A stretch of 17,235 bases of DNA from contig JAITNC010000008.1 of assembly GCA_031290675.1 (NCBI GenBank), positions 1 through 17,235 on the forward strand, given 5' to 3'. Source of the DNA: Campylobacteraceae bacterium (GTDB taxonomy: Bacteria; Campylobacterota; Campylobacteria; Campylobacterales; Campylobacteraceae). The stretch's first letter is position 1. The number at the start of each line of letters is the position of its first letter. The notes below the pieces were generated by a model. The model ran no database searches and was not told where the DNA came from. It worked only from the letters and a program-made list of their open reading frames with translations. Position numbers and translations under genes: made by a program. Positions 6,512 to 14,701 of this stretch are shown here, piece after piece.

Positions 6512-7812
6512 AGGTTGTCCTTTCTTAATATTATCGTTGTTGATGTTTTTTCGGTGAAATACTTGTTTGCTATCTCTTTTATCTTGCTCGTATCCAAAGT
6601 GTTGATAGCCTCTTCATAACTCAAAAGCGGCTCAAGCGAACCACGTGCCAGAAAACTTCCAAACAGACTTGCTATCTCGCTTGAACTCTCAAGGCCAAAT
6701 ATAAAATCCGCTTTTGTGTTTATCTTGACTTTTTCCAACTCGCTATCGCTGATATTTCCCTCTTTCAGGCTGGTTATTATAGCCAATATTTCCTTCTCCA
6801 CATCTTCCGCTGCGACATTTTGGTTGCAAACTGCCAAAAACATAAACAAACTCGGGTCTTTAGCGTCCATATTGTAAGCGTATATTTGATTTACAAGCTT
6901 TTTTTGGTTTATCAAACTCTCGTAAAGTCTGCTGCTTTTGCCATTGCTAAGAAGCGCACTTATCGCACTTAGAGCGACTTGGTCTTTGTGGTCGTAGGCT
7001 GGTATCTTATAAGCTATAGCGATTATCTGGGCTTCGCTCTCTTTGGCTATATATACTCTTTTTGCACCGTCCTGCTCGGGTTCTACTTGATGTTTTTTAT
7101 TTATCGCTGTTTTTCTTTTTATCTTGCCAAAATATTTTTCAGCCTCTTTGAAAACATCGCTCGGCTCTATATCTCCGGCTACTACTATGATAGCGTTTGA
7201 GGGCTGATAATACGTATCGTGGAAAGCCTTGATGTCGTCTATGCTCCAATTTTTGATGTCGTCTTTAAACCCGATAGGCGTCCAATGATAAGGGTGATAA
7301 ACGAAAGCGTTATTGAAAAGCCTGAAGTAGAGATAACCGATAGGAGAGTTGTCTGTGCGCCATTTTCTCTCCTCCATGACGACATCTCGCTCAGGCTGAA
7401 ACTCTTTGTCTTTCAATGACAGATTTGCCATCAATTCGCTGAAAAGCTCAAATGATTTTGCGAGATTTTTACTGCTGCTTTTGATAAAATAGTGCGTAAA
7501 ATCAAACCCCGTAGCGGCGTTTGTAACGCCTCCCAAGCCTTTAACTATCTCGTCAAATTCGCCTGCTTTGAGGTTTTTGGTGGATTTGAAGTTAAGATGT
7601 TCAAGCATATGGGCTATGCCGCTTTTGCCCATCACTTCATCGCCGCTTCCGACTTTGTAGAACACATCGGTCGTTATGACGCTGCCGCCTCTGTTCATCG
7701 GTATGACAAATATCTGTAGCCCGTTTGCGAGCGTTTTTGTTTCATATTTTGGCAAAGAATTAGCCATTAAAACTCCTGTACATATAAAAAGTATAAAAAA
7801 TAAGCCTCTCAT
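6508..7812 (-). CDS. Exported M16-family zinc peptidase
   Basis: This 434-residue protein begins with a signal peptide ([17 protein letters not shown]), so it should act in the periplasm. The inverted zinc motif HMLEH (HxxEH) at 68-72 marks an active M16 (pitrilysin/insulysin) peptidase, and [17 protein letters not shown] ends the first lobe as in processing-peptidase-like members. The second lobe, about 230-434, lacks a metal site, as expected. The chosen ATG at 7812 overlaps the pyrD stop by four bases and gives a proper signal peptide; an upstream in-frame extension would bury the signal sequence and overlap pyrD. A counterpart lies between pyrD and dapA in C. jejuni, as I recall. Substrate unknown. 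Confidence 0.92.
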   Translation of the reverse strand: MRGLFFILFICTGVLMANSLPKYETKTLANGLQIFVIPMNRGGSVITTDVFYKVGSGDEVMGKSGIAHMLEHLNFKSTKNLKAGEFDEIVKGLGGVTNAATGFDFTHYFIKSSSKNLAKSFELFSELMANLSLKDKEFQPERDVVMEERKWRTDNSPIGYLYFRLFNNAFVYHPYHWTPIGFKDDIKNWSIDDIKAFHDTYYQPSNAIIVVAGDIEPSDVFKEAEKYFGKIKRKTAINKKHQVEPEQDGAKRVYIAKESEAQIIAIAYKIPAYDHKDQVALSAISALLSNGKSSRLYESLINQKKLVNQIYAYNMDAKDPSLFMFLAVCNQNVAAEDVEKEILAIITSLKEGNISDSELEKVKINTKADFIFGLESSSEIASLFGSFLARGSLEPLLSYEEAINTLDTSKIKEIANKYFTEKTSTTIILRKDNL

Positions 7813-8867
7813 TTTCGTTTTGCACCTATCACATCTTTGATGCTGTAAAATCCGTCTTTTTCCATAAGCTCTAAAATTCCCCTGTTGATATCGGCGCAAA
7901 TCGTATAGCCTTTGTAGATAAAACTCGTGTATACCTGCACCAGACTTGCTCCTGCTTTGAGCCTTTTGTACGCCTCTTCGGCATCGCTTATACCACCTAC
8001 GCTTATCAAAACTGTCTGTTTGTAAAACTCTTTGGCTATAGCATCAAATATCTTGAAACTTTTTTCACTCAACACTTTGCCGCTTATACCGCCAAAATCT
8101 TGAGGTTCTCTCACCAGCGAATAATCAACGCTCGTATTTGTAGCGACTATGCCTCCAGCTCCGCTCTCCAAAGCCGCCGCACAAAGGCAGATGGCGTTTT
8201 GCTCGCTCATATCGGGTGCGATTTTGAGTAAAATGGGCTTTTTTGTGAGCGGGACAAGCGTGCTAAAAAGCTCTTTGATAAACTTCTCGTTTTGCAAATC
8301 ACGCAGATTTGGCGTGTTTGGCGAGGATATATTGACGACCAAATAGTCGCAAAGAAGCGAGAAAGTCTTTGTCAGCTCCTCATAATCCTTGATAGCGTCC
8401 TCTTGAGAAGTCGTCTTGTTTTTGCCTATATTTGCCCCAAGAGGCGTTACGTAGGGGTATATCTTGGCTACACGCTCGCTTATCTTTTTTGCCCCTTCGT
8501 TGTTGAAGCCCATAGCGTTTTGCAGGGACTCCTCTTCTATGTGGCGAAAAAGGCGTGGTTTTTTGTTGCCGCTTTGGGGTTTTGGCGTCATCGTGCCGTA
8601 CTCTGTATAGCCAAATCCAAGTGCGCTGAGAGCTTTTATCATCGTGGCGTTTTTGTCAAAACCTGCCGCTATGCCTACAGGATTTGGAAATTTTACGCCA
8701 AATATCTCCTGCTCAAGCCTTTTTTCGGCTACAACGCATCTTGACGCTATAGGGTTTAGCAGAAATGGCGCGAAATTTCCCGCGAAGTTCATACCAAACT
8801 CAGCCAGCGAATGCGCACTTTCAGGGTCTAATTTGAATAATATATTTTTTAAAGTCTGATAATTCAA
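7809..8867 (-). CDS. pyrD: Dihydroorotate dehydrogenase (quinone), class 2
   Basis: The enzyme oxidises dihydroorotate to orotate in pyrimidine synthesis, passing electrons via FMN to membrane quinones. The 352-residue protein has the N-terminal helical segment of class 2 enzymes (NILFKLDPESAHSLAE), used for membrane and quinone contact. It also has GIAAGFDKNA, the catalytic serine motif NISSPNTPNLR (179-189), and KIAPDMS and ISVGGISDAEEA for FMN phosphate binding. It starts with TTG at 8867: no ATG precedes the conserved N-terminus, and AGGA lies 7 bases upstream. It is the first gene of the seven-gene operon, with a probable promoter in the 54-bp gap after cysS. Confidence 0.95.
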   Translation of the reverse strand: MNYQTLKNILFKLDPESAHSLAEFGMNFAGNFAPFLLNPIASRCVVAEKRLEQEIFGVKFPNPVGIAAGFDKNATMIKALSALGFGYTEYGTMTPKPQSGNKKPRLFRHIEEESLQNAMGFNNEGAKKISERVAKIYPYVTPLGANIGKNKTTSQEDAIKDYEELTKTFSLLCDYLVVNISSPNTPNLRDLQNEKFIKELFSTLVPLTKKPILLKIAPDMSEQNAICLCAAALESGAGGIVATNTSVDYSLVREPQDFGGISGKVLSEKSFKIFDAIAKEFYKQTVLISVGGISDAEEAYKRLKAGASLVQVYTSFIYKGYTICADINRGILELMEKDGFYSIKDVIGAKRK

Positions 8868-8892
8868 TCCGTTATCCTAATATGTTTGTTGG

Positions 8893-8898
8893 ATTATA
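8893..8898 (-). promoter_or_regulatory. Probable -10 box for the pyrD-yggS operon
   Basis: On the minus strand GGTTATAATCC contains a perfect TATAAT about 26 bases before the pyrD TTG start, in the only sizeable gap between cysS and pyrD. T-rich tracts lie upstream instead of an obvious -35. Confidence 0.6.
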
Positions 8899-8921
8899 AC
8901 CAATAAAGATAAAAAAACCTT

Positions 8922-10325
8922 TTATAAAATCTCGCTTTTTTCCCATTTTGTGCCCTCAACGCTATCCATAAGCGAGATACTCATTTTGGCAAGCTCCGCT
9001 CTGAGTGCGTCTGCTTTGGCATAATCTTTGTTTTTTTTAGCTTCCGAGCGCTCGTTTATCAGGGCTTCTATATGCTTTTTGTCTTTTTCGCTTACGCCAA
9101 GCTGAAAATACTCTATGGCGTCTCTGCTGCCTATGCCAAGAAGAGAATTTATCAACTCAAGATTTGCACTCACTATAGCCTTAAAAGCGCTCTCTTTGGG
9201 TGTCCTGTCAAGCGTATCGTTGGCGTTGTTTATCATAGCGTCCACGACACTCAGGGCTTTTGATATGTTCATATCATCTTCCAAAGCCTCTACAAAATCC
9301 CTCTCAAAAGCTTCATCAACCAACCCTTTTTGTGTGTCAAAAAGACGCTTTTTAAGTCTGTAGATTTTATCAACTCTTTTTTTACTTTGCAAAAGGTCTG
9401 TTTCGTTGAAGTTGATATTTGCGCGATAATGCGTGCTTAGGAGATAAAAGCGCACGATTTCGCCGTCATAAACTTTCAAAACATCTTTCAAGAAAAAGCT
9501 GTTTCCAAGACTTTTGCTCATCTTTTCGCCGTCTATCATCACAAATCCGTTGTGCAGCCAATATTTGGCTATCTCTTGGCAGCTCTCTTTTCTCGTCTGC
9601 GCCGCTTCGTTTTCGTGGTGCGGGAACAGCAGGTCAACCCCTCCGGCGTGTATATCTATCTGATAATCCCCGCTGCTTTGCGCCAAATGCTCTTTTATCA
9701 TCGCCGAGCACTCTATGTGCCAGCCCGGACGCCCGTATCCAAATGGGGCAGGGTATGATATGTCGCCTTTTTTGACGAATTTCCACAAGGCAAAATCTTT
9801 GAAGTTTTTTTTCTCCTCATCTCCCTCAACCCTCGCTCTCAGCTCGCTCTCGTCAATATTTCTGTGAGATATGGAGAGGTACTTGTCATCTTTTGAAGTG
9901 TCAAAATAAACGCCGCTGTTTGTTGTGTACGCCACGCCTTTATCAAGCAGATTTTGTGCAAATTTGATGATAGTGTCCAAAGACTGCGTGGCTCGCGGCT
10001 CTATGTCGGCGTCTTTGACCCCAAGTATTCGCATCTCATCTTTATAGCGTTTCGTGTAGTAGGTGGTTATCTCGTCCATACTTCTGCCGCTCTGGAGTGT
10101 TTTTTTGATTATCTTGTCGTCTATATCTGTGAAGTTTTTGACAAATGTTACGTTGTATCTCAAGCTCATAACACGGCGCAGCAAGTCAAACGCTACTGCA
10201 CTTCTCGCATGCCCCAAGTGAGCGTCATCATACACGGTAGGACCGCAGACATAGATAGATACTGCACCTTCTTGTATGGGCTCAAACAAGAGTTTGGTTT
10301 TTTTGACAGAATCATAAATATACAT
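8922..10325 (-). CDS. cysS: Cysteinyl-tRNA synthetase
   Basis: The enzyme charges tRNA-Cys with cysteine. The 467-residue class I synthetase has the HIGH-type motif HLGH (36-39), the KMSKS loop GEKMSKSLGN (266-275), and the zinc ligands expected for CysRS: Cys27 in VCGPT, Cys206 in GWHIECSAM, and the histidine/glutamate of FPHHENE (235-240). The C-terminal DALRAELAKMSISLMDS is typical. Its first 14 bases overlap the end of murJ, so the two genes are translationally linked. In C. jejuni I recall msbA lying between cysS and pyrD; here only 54 bp separate them. Confidence 0.97.
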   Translation of the reverse strand: MYIYDSVKKTKLLFEPIQEGAVSIYVCGPTVYDDAHLGHARSAVAFDLLRRVMSLRYNVTFVKNFTDIDDKIIKKTLQSGRSMDEITTYYTKRYKDEMRILGVKDADIEPRATQSLDTIIKFAQNLLDKGVAYTTNSGVYFDTSKDDKYLSISHRNIDESELRARVEGDEEKKNFKDFALWKFVKKGDISYPAPFGYGRPGWHIECSAMIKEHLAQSSGDYQIDIHAGGVDLLFPHHENEAAQTRKESCQEIAKYWLHNGFVMIDGEKMSKSLGNSFFLKDVLKVYDGEIVRFYLLSTHYRANINFNETDLLQSKKRVDKIYRLKKRLFDTQKGLVDEAFERDFVEALEDDMNISKALSVVDAMINNANDTLDRTPKESAFKAIVSANLELINSLLGIGSRDAIEYFQLGVSEKDKKHIEALINERSEAKKNKDYAKADALRAELAKMSISLMDSVEGTKWEKSEIL

Positions 10326-11718
10326 ATAAAAGTTTCCTTAAAAATATAAGCATTAAAGCCTCAAGTGCCAAAGCACAAATGAGTAAAATGAGTTTTTTTG
10401 ACCTGATTATACCAAAAAACACTTTTACTCCGAACGCTCTGATGGTAAAGATGAACAAAAAAAGTCCGCCTATGGAGTTGGCGAGGGCAAGACCCACAAC
10501 GCCAAACGGATAGACGAGTATGAAAGAAAATATTATGCCTATGCCAAGTGCGGCGGCGGAGATAAAAGCGGCTTCCTTTTGCCTCTCAAACCCAAAAAGC
10601 CAGAGTGAAAATATGCGCGATAAGCCAAAAGGCACAAGCCCTGCCATATACATAGACAAAACCTGTGCGCAGACTATCGTATCGTTTGCGCTGAACGAAC
10701 CACGTTCAAACAAAATCTTGACTATGATGTCTGAGAGCATTATACCGCCCAGAGCCGAGAGCGAGAGCAAAAACGCCAAAATCCAAAACCCTTTGCCCAA
10801 AAGTTTTATGGCTTCACTCTCATCTTTTCTTTTGATAAGCTTTGCGATACGAGGGAAGATACCAACGGAGAGAGCGATAGCGAAAAGTGCGAGAGGCAGT
10901 TGAAAAATCCTGTTTGCGTAGTACAGATAACTTATACTTCCAACAGCCAAAAAGCTCGCCAGCCACGTGTCTATGAACGCTGAGAGTTGAACTGTGCTGC
11001 CGCCAAGAACGGAGTTAAAGAAGTTTTTGTAAAATTTCTTGCGCTCACTCGGGTCATCTTGATGGGTTTTTCTGTACTTGAGCGCCCCAACTACCAAAGG
11101 CATCATTTTGGTTTTTTTAAGAGCATATATATGTACCAAAGCCTGCAATATACCGCCCGCCACAACGCCAAAACTAAGGTAATAAACAGTATCCTCAGGG
11201 TGAGCTGTGTCGCTCAACAAAAGCGAAATAATCATAGCTATGTTTAAAAGTGCTGTGGAAAAGGCTGTCGTAGCGAAGTGTGAGCGGTATTGGAGCAGGG
11301 AGGCTATAAATGTAACTATATATATCAAAATGAGGTAAAAAAAGTTGATATTGACAAGCGGTGCGGTCTGCGATATTTGCTCATCGCTGAAACCATACGC
11401 AAAAATCTTTGTAACAAAAGGGCTGAACAGCACGACTGTGAGCGTCAAAAACGCTATAAAAATGAAAAATCTCACAAATACTTTCAGAGCGAAAACGCCT
11501 TTTGTGCGGGACTTCGTGAAAGCAGGCAAAAACGCCTGAGTAAACGCTCCTTCGGCAAATATCCTGCGGAAGAGATTTGGGAGTTTGAAAGCTACGAAAA
11601 ACATATCGCTGTATATGTTCGCACCAAGCACGCTCGCCGTCATAAGGTCACGGACAAAACCAAATATACGTGATACCAAAATACCAAAACTGTTTGTAAA
11701 AAATGTGCGAAAAATCAT
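10312..11718 (-). CDS. murJ: Lipid II flippase MurJ (MviN family)
   Basis: This 468-residue integral membrane protein moves lipid II across the inner membrane for peptidoglycan assembly. The family start is recognised in GILVSRIFGFVRDLMTASVLGAN followed by FFVAFKLPNLFRRIFAEGAFTQAFLPAF. About fourteen hydrophobic helices follow to the C-terminus, as in other MurJ proteins. It is divergent from the operon that carries ddl and murF, whose products make the precursor MurJ exports. The ATG at 11718 has only a weak ribosome binding site. A minus-strand TAAAAT (11749-11754) is a candidate -10. Confidence 0.95.
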   Translation of the reverse strand: MIFRTFFTNSFGILVSRIFGFVRDLMTASVLGANIYSDMFFVAFKLPNLFRRIFAEGAFTQAFLPAFTKSRTKGVFALKVFVRFFIFIAFLTLTVVLFSPFVTKIFAYGFSDEQISQTAPLVNINFFYLILIYIVTFIASLLQYRSHFATTAFSTALLNIAMIISLLLSDTAHPEDTVYYLSFGVVAGGILQALVHIYALKKTKMMPLVVGALKYRKTHQDDPSERKKFYKNFFNSVLGGSTVQLSAFIDTWLASFLAVGSISYLYYANRIFQLPLALFAIALSVGIFPRIAKLIKRKDESEAIKLLGKGFWILAFLLSLSALGGIMLSDIIVKILFERGSFSANDTIVCAQVLSMYMAGLVPFGLSRIFSLWLFGFERQKEAAFISAAALGIGIIFSFILVYPFGVVGLALANSIGGLFLFIFTIRAFGVKVFFGIIRSKKLILLICALALEALMLIFLRKLLYVYL

Positions 11719-11748
11719 ATATGAACTTTTACGATAAGATATTTTGTC

Positions 11749-11754
11749 ATTTTA
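11749..11754 (-). promoter_or_regulatory. Candidate -10 box for murJ-cysS
   Basis: On the minus strand GGATAAAATGAC contains TAAAAT, 31 bases before the murJ start. The 162-bp divergent gap 11719-11880 is AT-rich and must also hold the promoter of the plus-strand operon; for that one I see only weak candidates such as TACAAT at 11800-11805. Confidence 0.4.
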
Positions 11755-11880
11755 TCCAATCTATTTTTTTATTGCAAGCTTGTAAGTATATCAAAAAATT
11801 ACAATGATTTAAGTGTATTTAATCAACTATATCGTAGTATTTACGGTTATGGTTTAATTATCAAAATTAGAAGGGTTTGT

Positions 11881-12828
11881 GTGAAAATTTTTCAAAAAAT
11901 CAAAACAGATGATGAGCGTACTTTAAAAAAAGTTGATGAAAATGTCATTGACAAACGCTTAGTATTTGATAAAGATATCGGAAGCGGAGAGCAGATAAAA
12001 GCGATACACGTAGAAGCCAAAAAATCAACGCACAAAACCTCATACATAAACGCCGAGTACGTCAGCGTCAAACAGCACGCAGGATTTATAGAGGGCGGAG
12101 ATGTTGAGATAGGACACTTAAAAGGCGGGAAAATCGTAGCCGACACGCTCAGGATAGACTTTCTTGAAAGCGGCGAGGTGGAGGCAAACCACATCTACAT
12201 CAACAGGCTTGGTTCAAAAAGTGTGCTTGTCGCTTACGATACTGTAGAGATAGGCAAGGTTGAGGGCAGCAAAAACAAAATAATCATAAAACCCCTCATA
12301 GATGTGGATTATTTTGACAAACTCTCAAAACTTTATGATAAAATTATGCTTTTCAAAAAAGAGTTTAAAGAGATAAACAGCACACTTGGAATCAAACAAG
12401 TGGACATTGAGAGCCAAATATCAAGAATACAGCGCAGCCGAGCTGAGATAGCGCAGGTGCGAAAAAGCGGTGAAATGCCAAATGCCGATACGTTAGTGAG
12501 TATCAAAGAGTTTGACATTTTCAAAAGAGAGTACACCAAACTGTTGGACGTGCTTCACCATTTGGAAGAAAATATCAAAAATGATGAGTGTGAATTTTTA
12601 GAGTTGTGTAACGATTTTTTCTTTGGCGGGAAAGTCGTTAGTAACTCATTGTGGAAAGAAAATAACGATATTATTTTTTATTTGCCAAAATATGAGCTTG
12701 AATACACTACAAGCAAAAATGAAAATGCACACGAAATATATCTCAGGTACAATACCTGTAGAACCAGCAAAACAGACAACGAGTTTGAGATAGAGATAAA
12801 AAAGAGAGAAAATGATAGTAGCCATTGA
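11881..12828 (+). CDS. FapA/DUF342-like beta-helix and coiled-coil protein
   Basis: Residues about 40-140 of this 315-residue protein are short beta strands with regular turns (INAEYVSV, GGDVEIGHLKGGKIVADTLRI, ANHIYINRLGS), a right-handed parallel beta-helix. A helical coiled-coil region (about 145-245) follows. The segment FGGKVVSNSLWKENNDIIFYLP then matches the end of FapA (flagellar assembly protein A, DUF342) as I know it. FapA-type proteins are usually about 450-700 residues with an N-terminal domain that is not present here. The start is GTG with AGAAGGG upstream. The frame remains open back to a TGA at 11722-11724, but those 52 codons contain no ATG, GTG or TTG. It overlaps ruvA by 17 bp and leads the operon. 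Role uncertain; no flagellar genes are nearby. Confidence 0.75.
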   Translation: MKIFQKIKTDDERTLKKVDENVIDKRLVFDKDIGSGEQIKAIHVEAKKSTHKTSYINAEYVSVKQHAGFIEGGDVEIGHLKGGKIVADTLRIDFLESGEVEANHIYINRLGSKSVLVAYDTVEIGKVEGSKNKIIIKPLIDVDYFDKLSKLYDKIMLFKKEFKEINSTLGIKQVDIESQISRIQRSRAEIAQVRKSGEMPNADTLVSIKEFDIFKREYTKLLDVLHHLEENIKNDECEFLELCNDFFFGGKVVSNSLWKENNDIIFYLPKYELEYTTSKNENAHEIYLRYNTCRTSKTDNEFEIEIKKRENDSSH

Positions 12829-13366
12829 AGGAAAAGTCGTAAAAAAAGAGCCGGCAAGCGTATATATCAAGACAGCCAGCGGAGTAACTTATAAAGTAGC
12901 CCTCTCTTTGTACTGCTCGCTGGGCATAAACAGCGACACGGTGGAGCTTAAAATCACGCAAATCATACGAGAGGACGCAAATCTGCTTTTTGGTTTTTTG
13001 GACACTGACGAGCAGAGAATGTTTGAGCAGCTCATCAAACTAAACGGTATAGGCGCAGCGACCGCACTCGCCGTCTGCTCCACACTCACGCCGAGTGCGT
13101 TTGCGAAGGCTTTGGCGAGTTCCGACACGTCCGCTTTTGTGAAAGTGCCGGGTATCGGGCTCAAGAGTGCAAAAAGGATACTCGTAGAACTTGGCGAGTT
13201 TATACTCCAAAGCGGCTCCAGCGGCTCTTCATTGGCAAGGTCGCAGGCGGGGCAGGCGCTTGAAGCTTTGGGCTTTAAGTCCGAAAAAGTCAAAGCAGTT
13301 TTGTTTACGTGCAAGAGTGATACAACCGAAGAGCTTGTCAAAGAAGCTCTGCAAAAACTTCAATAA
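12812..13366 (+). CDS. ruvA: Holliday junction branch-migration subunit RuvA
   Basis: RuvA tetramers bind four-way DNA junctions and load the RuvB motor during recombination and repair. The 184-residue protein shows the N-terminal OB fold (MIVAIEGKVVKKEPASVYIK...), two helix-hairpin-helix motifs (LIKLNGIGAATALAV 74-88 and FVKVPGIGLKSAKRIL 109-124) and, after a Ser/Gly linker, the small C-terminal domain (QALEALGFKSEKV...) that contacts RuvB. Neither ruvB nor ruvC is in the window. The ATG lies inside the end of the FapA-like gene. ddl follows 17 bp downstream. Confidence 0.96.
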   Translation: MIVAIEGKVVKKEPASVYIKTASGVTYKVALSLYCSLGINSDTVELKITQIIREDANLLFGFLDTDEQRMFEQLIKLNGIGAATALAVCSTLTPSAFAKALASSDTSAFVKVPGIGLKSAKRILVELGEFILQSGSSGSSLARSQAGQALEALGFKSEKVKAVLFTCKSDTTEELVKEALQKLQ

Positions 13367-13383
13367 TATTTTAGGGGTAAGCT

Positions 13384-14421
13384 ATGAAATTGGCAGTGAT
13401 ATTTGGCGGAGAGAGTTTTGAACACGAGATAAGCATAGTAAGTGCGATTGCGCTAAAAAAGGTCATATCGTGCGAGCTTGTTTATATATTTTGCGATAAA
13501 GAGCGGGAGTTTTACCTCATACCGACACAAGAGATAAATTCAAAGCGTTTTAGCAGCGGCAAATACCTAAATGACGCCAAACTTACACTAAAACAGGGCG
13601 GATTTTACAGCAAAAAGATGTTCAAAGAGGAGAAGCTGGAGTTTGACGCCGTGATAAACATCATACACGGAGGGGACGGCGAGGACGGCAAGATAGCCGC
13701 ACTTTTTGACTTTTTCAAAGTGCCATACATAGGTCCAAGACTTGAAGCGAGCGTGCTCAGCTATAATAAATTTTTCACGAAACTTTACGCAAACTCGCTT
13801 GATGTCAAAGCGCTTCCTTACGAGGTTTTGAGCAAAAATAGACGAGCTTTGACGCTTGCACTGCCTGTCATCGTCAAGCCTTTAAGACTTGGCAGTTCTA
13901 TCGGCGTGAGCGTCGTAAAAGAGAAGTCGCAGTTAGAATACGCCCTTGATGTGGCTTTTGAGTTTGATGATGAGGTCTTGATAGAGCCGTTTGTTGAAAA
14001 TGTCGCCGAGTACAATATCGCCGGCTGCAAGATAGGGGAAAATATACGATACTCCATCATAGAAGAGCCGCAGAAAGAGCTTTTCTTGGATTTTGACAAA
14101 AAATATCTTGATTTTTCACGCACGCAAAGAGTTTTTGAGGCTAAAATCACGGAAAAACTTCACAATGAGATTAGAAAAAGCTTCAAAACATTGTATGAGC
14201 CGCTTTTTGAGGGCGCTGTGATAAGGTGCGATTTTTTCGTCATAAAAGGCGAAGTTTACATCAACGAGATAAACCCAAATCCGGGCTCTCTGGCAAACTA
14301 TCTTTTTGAAGAGTTTGACGCTCTCGTGCGGGAGTTGGCGGTAAATCTGCCAAAAAGCAGAAAAATACCAGTTGAGTATAAATATATAAATAGTATCCAA
14401 TCAGCCAAAGGCAAAGCTTAG
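13384..14421 (+). CDS. ddl: D-alanine--D-alanine ligase
   Basis: The enzyme makes the D-Ala-D-Ala dipeptide that MurF, encoded three genes downstream, adds to the peptidoglycan precursor. The 345-residue ATP-grasp protein has the N-terminal FGGESFEHEISIVSA (7-21), NIIHGGDGEDGKIAALFDF (92-110), the ATP-binding PVIVKPLRLGSSIGVSVV (161-178) and the metal-binding NEINPNPGS (294-302). Length fits the family. AGGGG lies upstream of the ATG. A 46-bp gap with a possible internal promoter follows. Confidence 0.96.
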   Translation: MKLAVIFGGESFEHEISIVSAIALKKVISCELVYIFCDKEREFYLIPTQEINSKRFSSGKYLNDAKLTLKQGGFYSKKMFKEEKLEFDAVINIIHGGDGEDGKIAALFDFFKVPYIGPRLEASVLSYNKFFTKLYANSLDVKALPYEVLSKNRRALTLALPVIVKPLRLGSSIGVSVVKEKSQLEYALDVAFEFDDEVLIEPFVENVAEYNIAGCKIGENIRYSIIEEPQKELFLDFDKKYLDFSRTQRVFEAKITEKLHNEIRKSFKTLYEPLFEGAVIRCDFFVIKGEVYINEINPNPGSLANYLFEEFDALVRELAVNLPKSRKIPVEYKYINSIQSAKGKA

Positions 14422-14437
14422 ATTTAAAAAAAGTGTG

Positions 14438-14443
14438 TAAAAT
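14438..14443 (+). promoter_or_regulatory. Candidate internal -10 box upstream of the small Phd/YefM-like gene
   Basis: GTGTGTAAAAT in the ddl-downstream gap resembles an extended -10 (TAAAAT), 25 bases before the next ATG. It could give the last three genes of the operon separate expression. Confidence 0.4.
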
Positions 14444-14467
14444 TCATTTATCAATTTAAGGATTTTT

Positions 14468-14701
14468 ATGGCTGATTTTTACGAAAAGCACGAGATTTTT
14501 ACGGCAACCGAAATGGTCAGGGATTTCAGTGGTATCCTGAAAAAGATAGGCTCTCGTGAGCTGGAGCGTGCCATCATCGTCAAAAACGGTCATTTTCGTG
14601 CTGTGATGATAGACTATGAAGAGTATGAAAAACTAAAAAACGCGCTCGGCGTTTTGCAAAAAATCTACACAAAAAACAAAAAAGCTTCCAATGGCGATTA
14701 A
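14468..14701 (+). CDS. Small Phd/YefM-antitoxin-like protein without a toxin partner
   Basis: The layout of this 77-residue protein resembles Phd/YefM antitoxins: an N-terminal part with FTATEMVRDFSGILKKI, then a two-strand segment (AIIVKNGHFRAVMIDYEEYEKLKNAL, 34-59) that matches the DNA-binding/dimer domain, and a short charged tail. There is no small toxin gene beside it: upstream is ddl and the next gene, overlapping by 11 bp, encodes an alpha/beta hydrolase. A hypothetical gene occupies the same slot in C. jejuni as I recall, which suggests a conserved housekeeping or regulatory role in this cell-wall operon rather than a mobile addiction module. AAGGA precedes the ATG. The family call is by eye. 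Confidence 0.75.
   Translation: MADFYEKHEIFTATEMVRDFSGILKKIGSRELERAIIVKNGHFRAVMIDYEEYEKLKNALGVLQKIYTKNKKASNGD

Noticed and set aside
7813..7899. Longer M16 peptidase start upstream of the chosen ATG
   Set aside because: It would overlap pyrD by about 90 bp and put 29 basic residues before the signal peptide. The ATG at 7812 has the ATGA overlap seen at other junctions.
11719..11880. tRNA, small RNA or riboswitch in the divergent murJ/FapA-like gap
   Set aside because: The gap is AT-rich with no cloverleaf, strong hairpin or recognisable aptamer; ordinary divergent promoters are enough.
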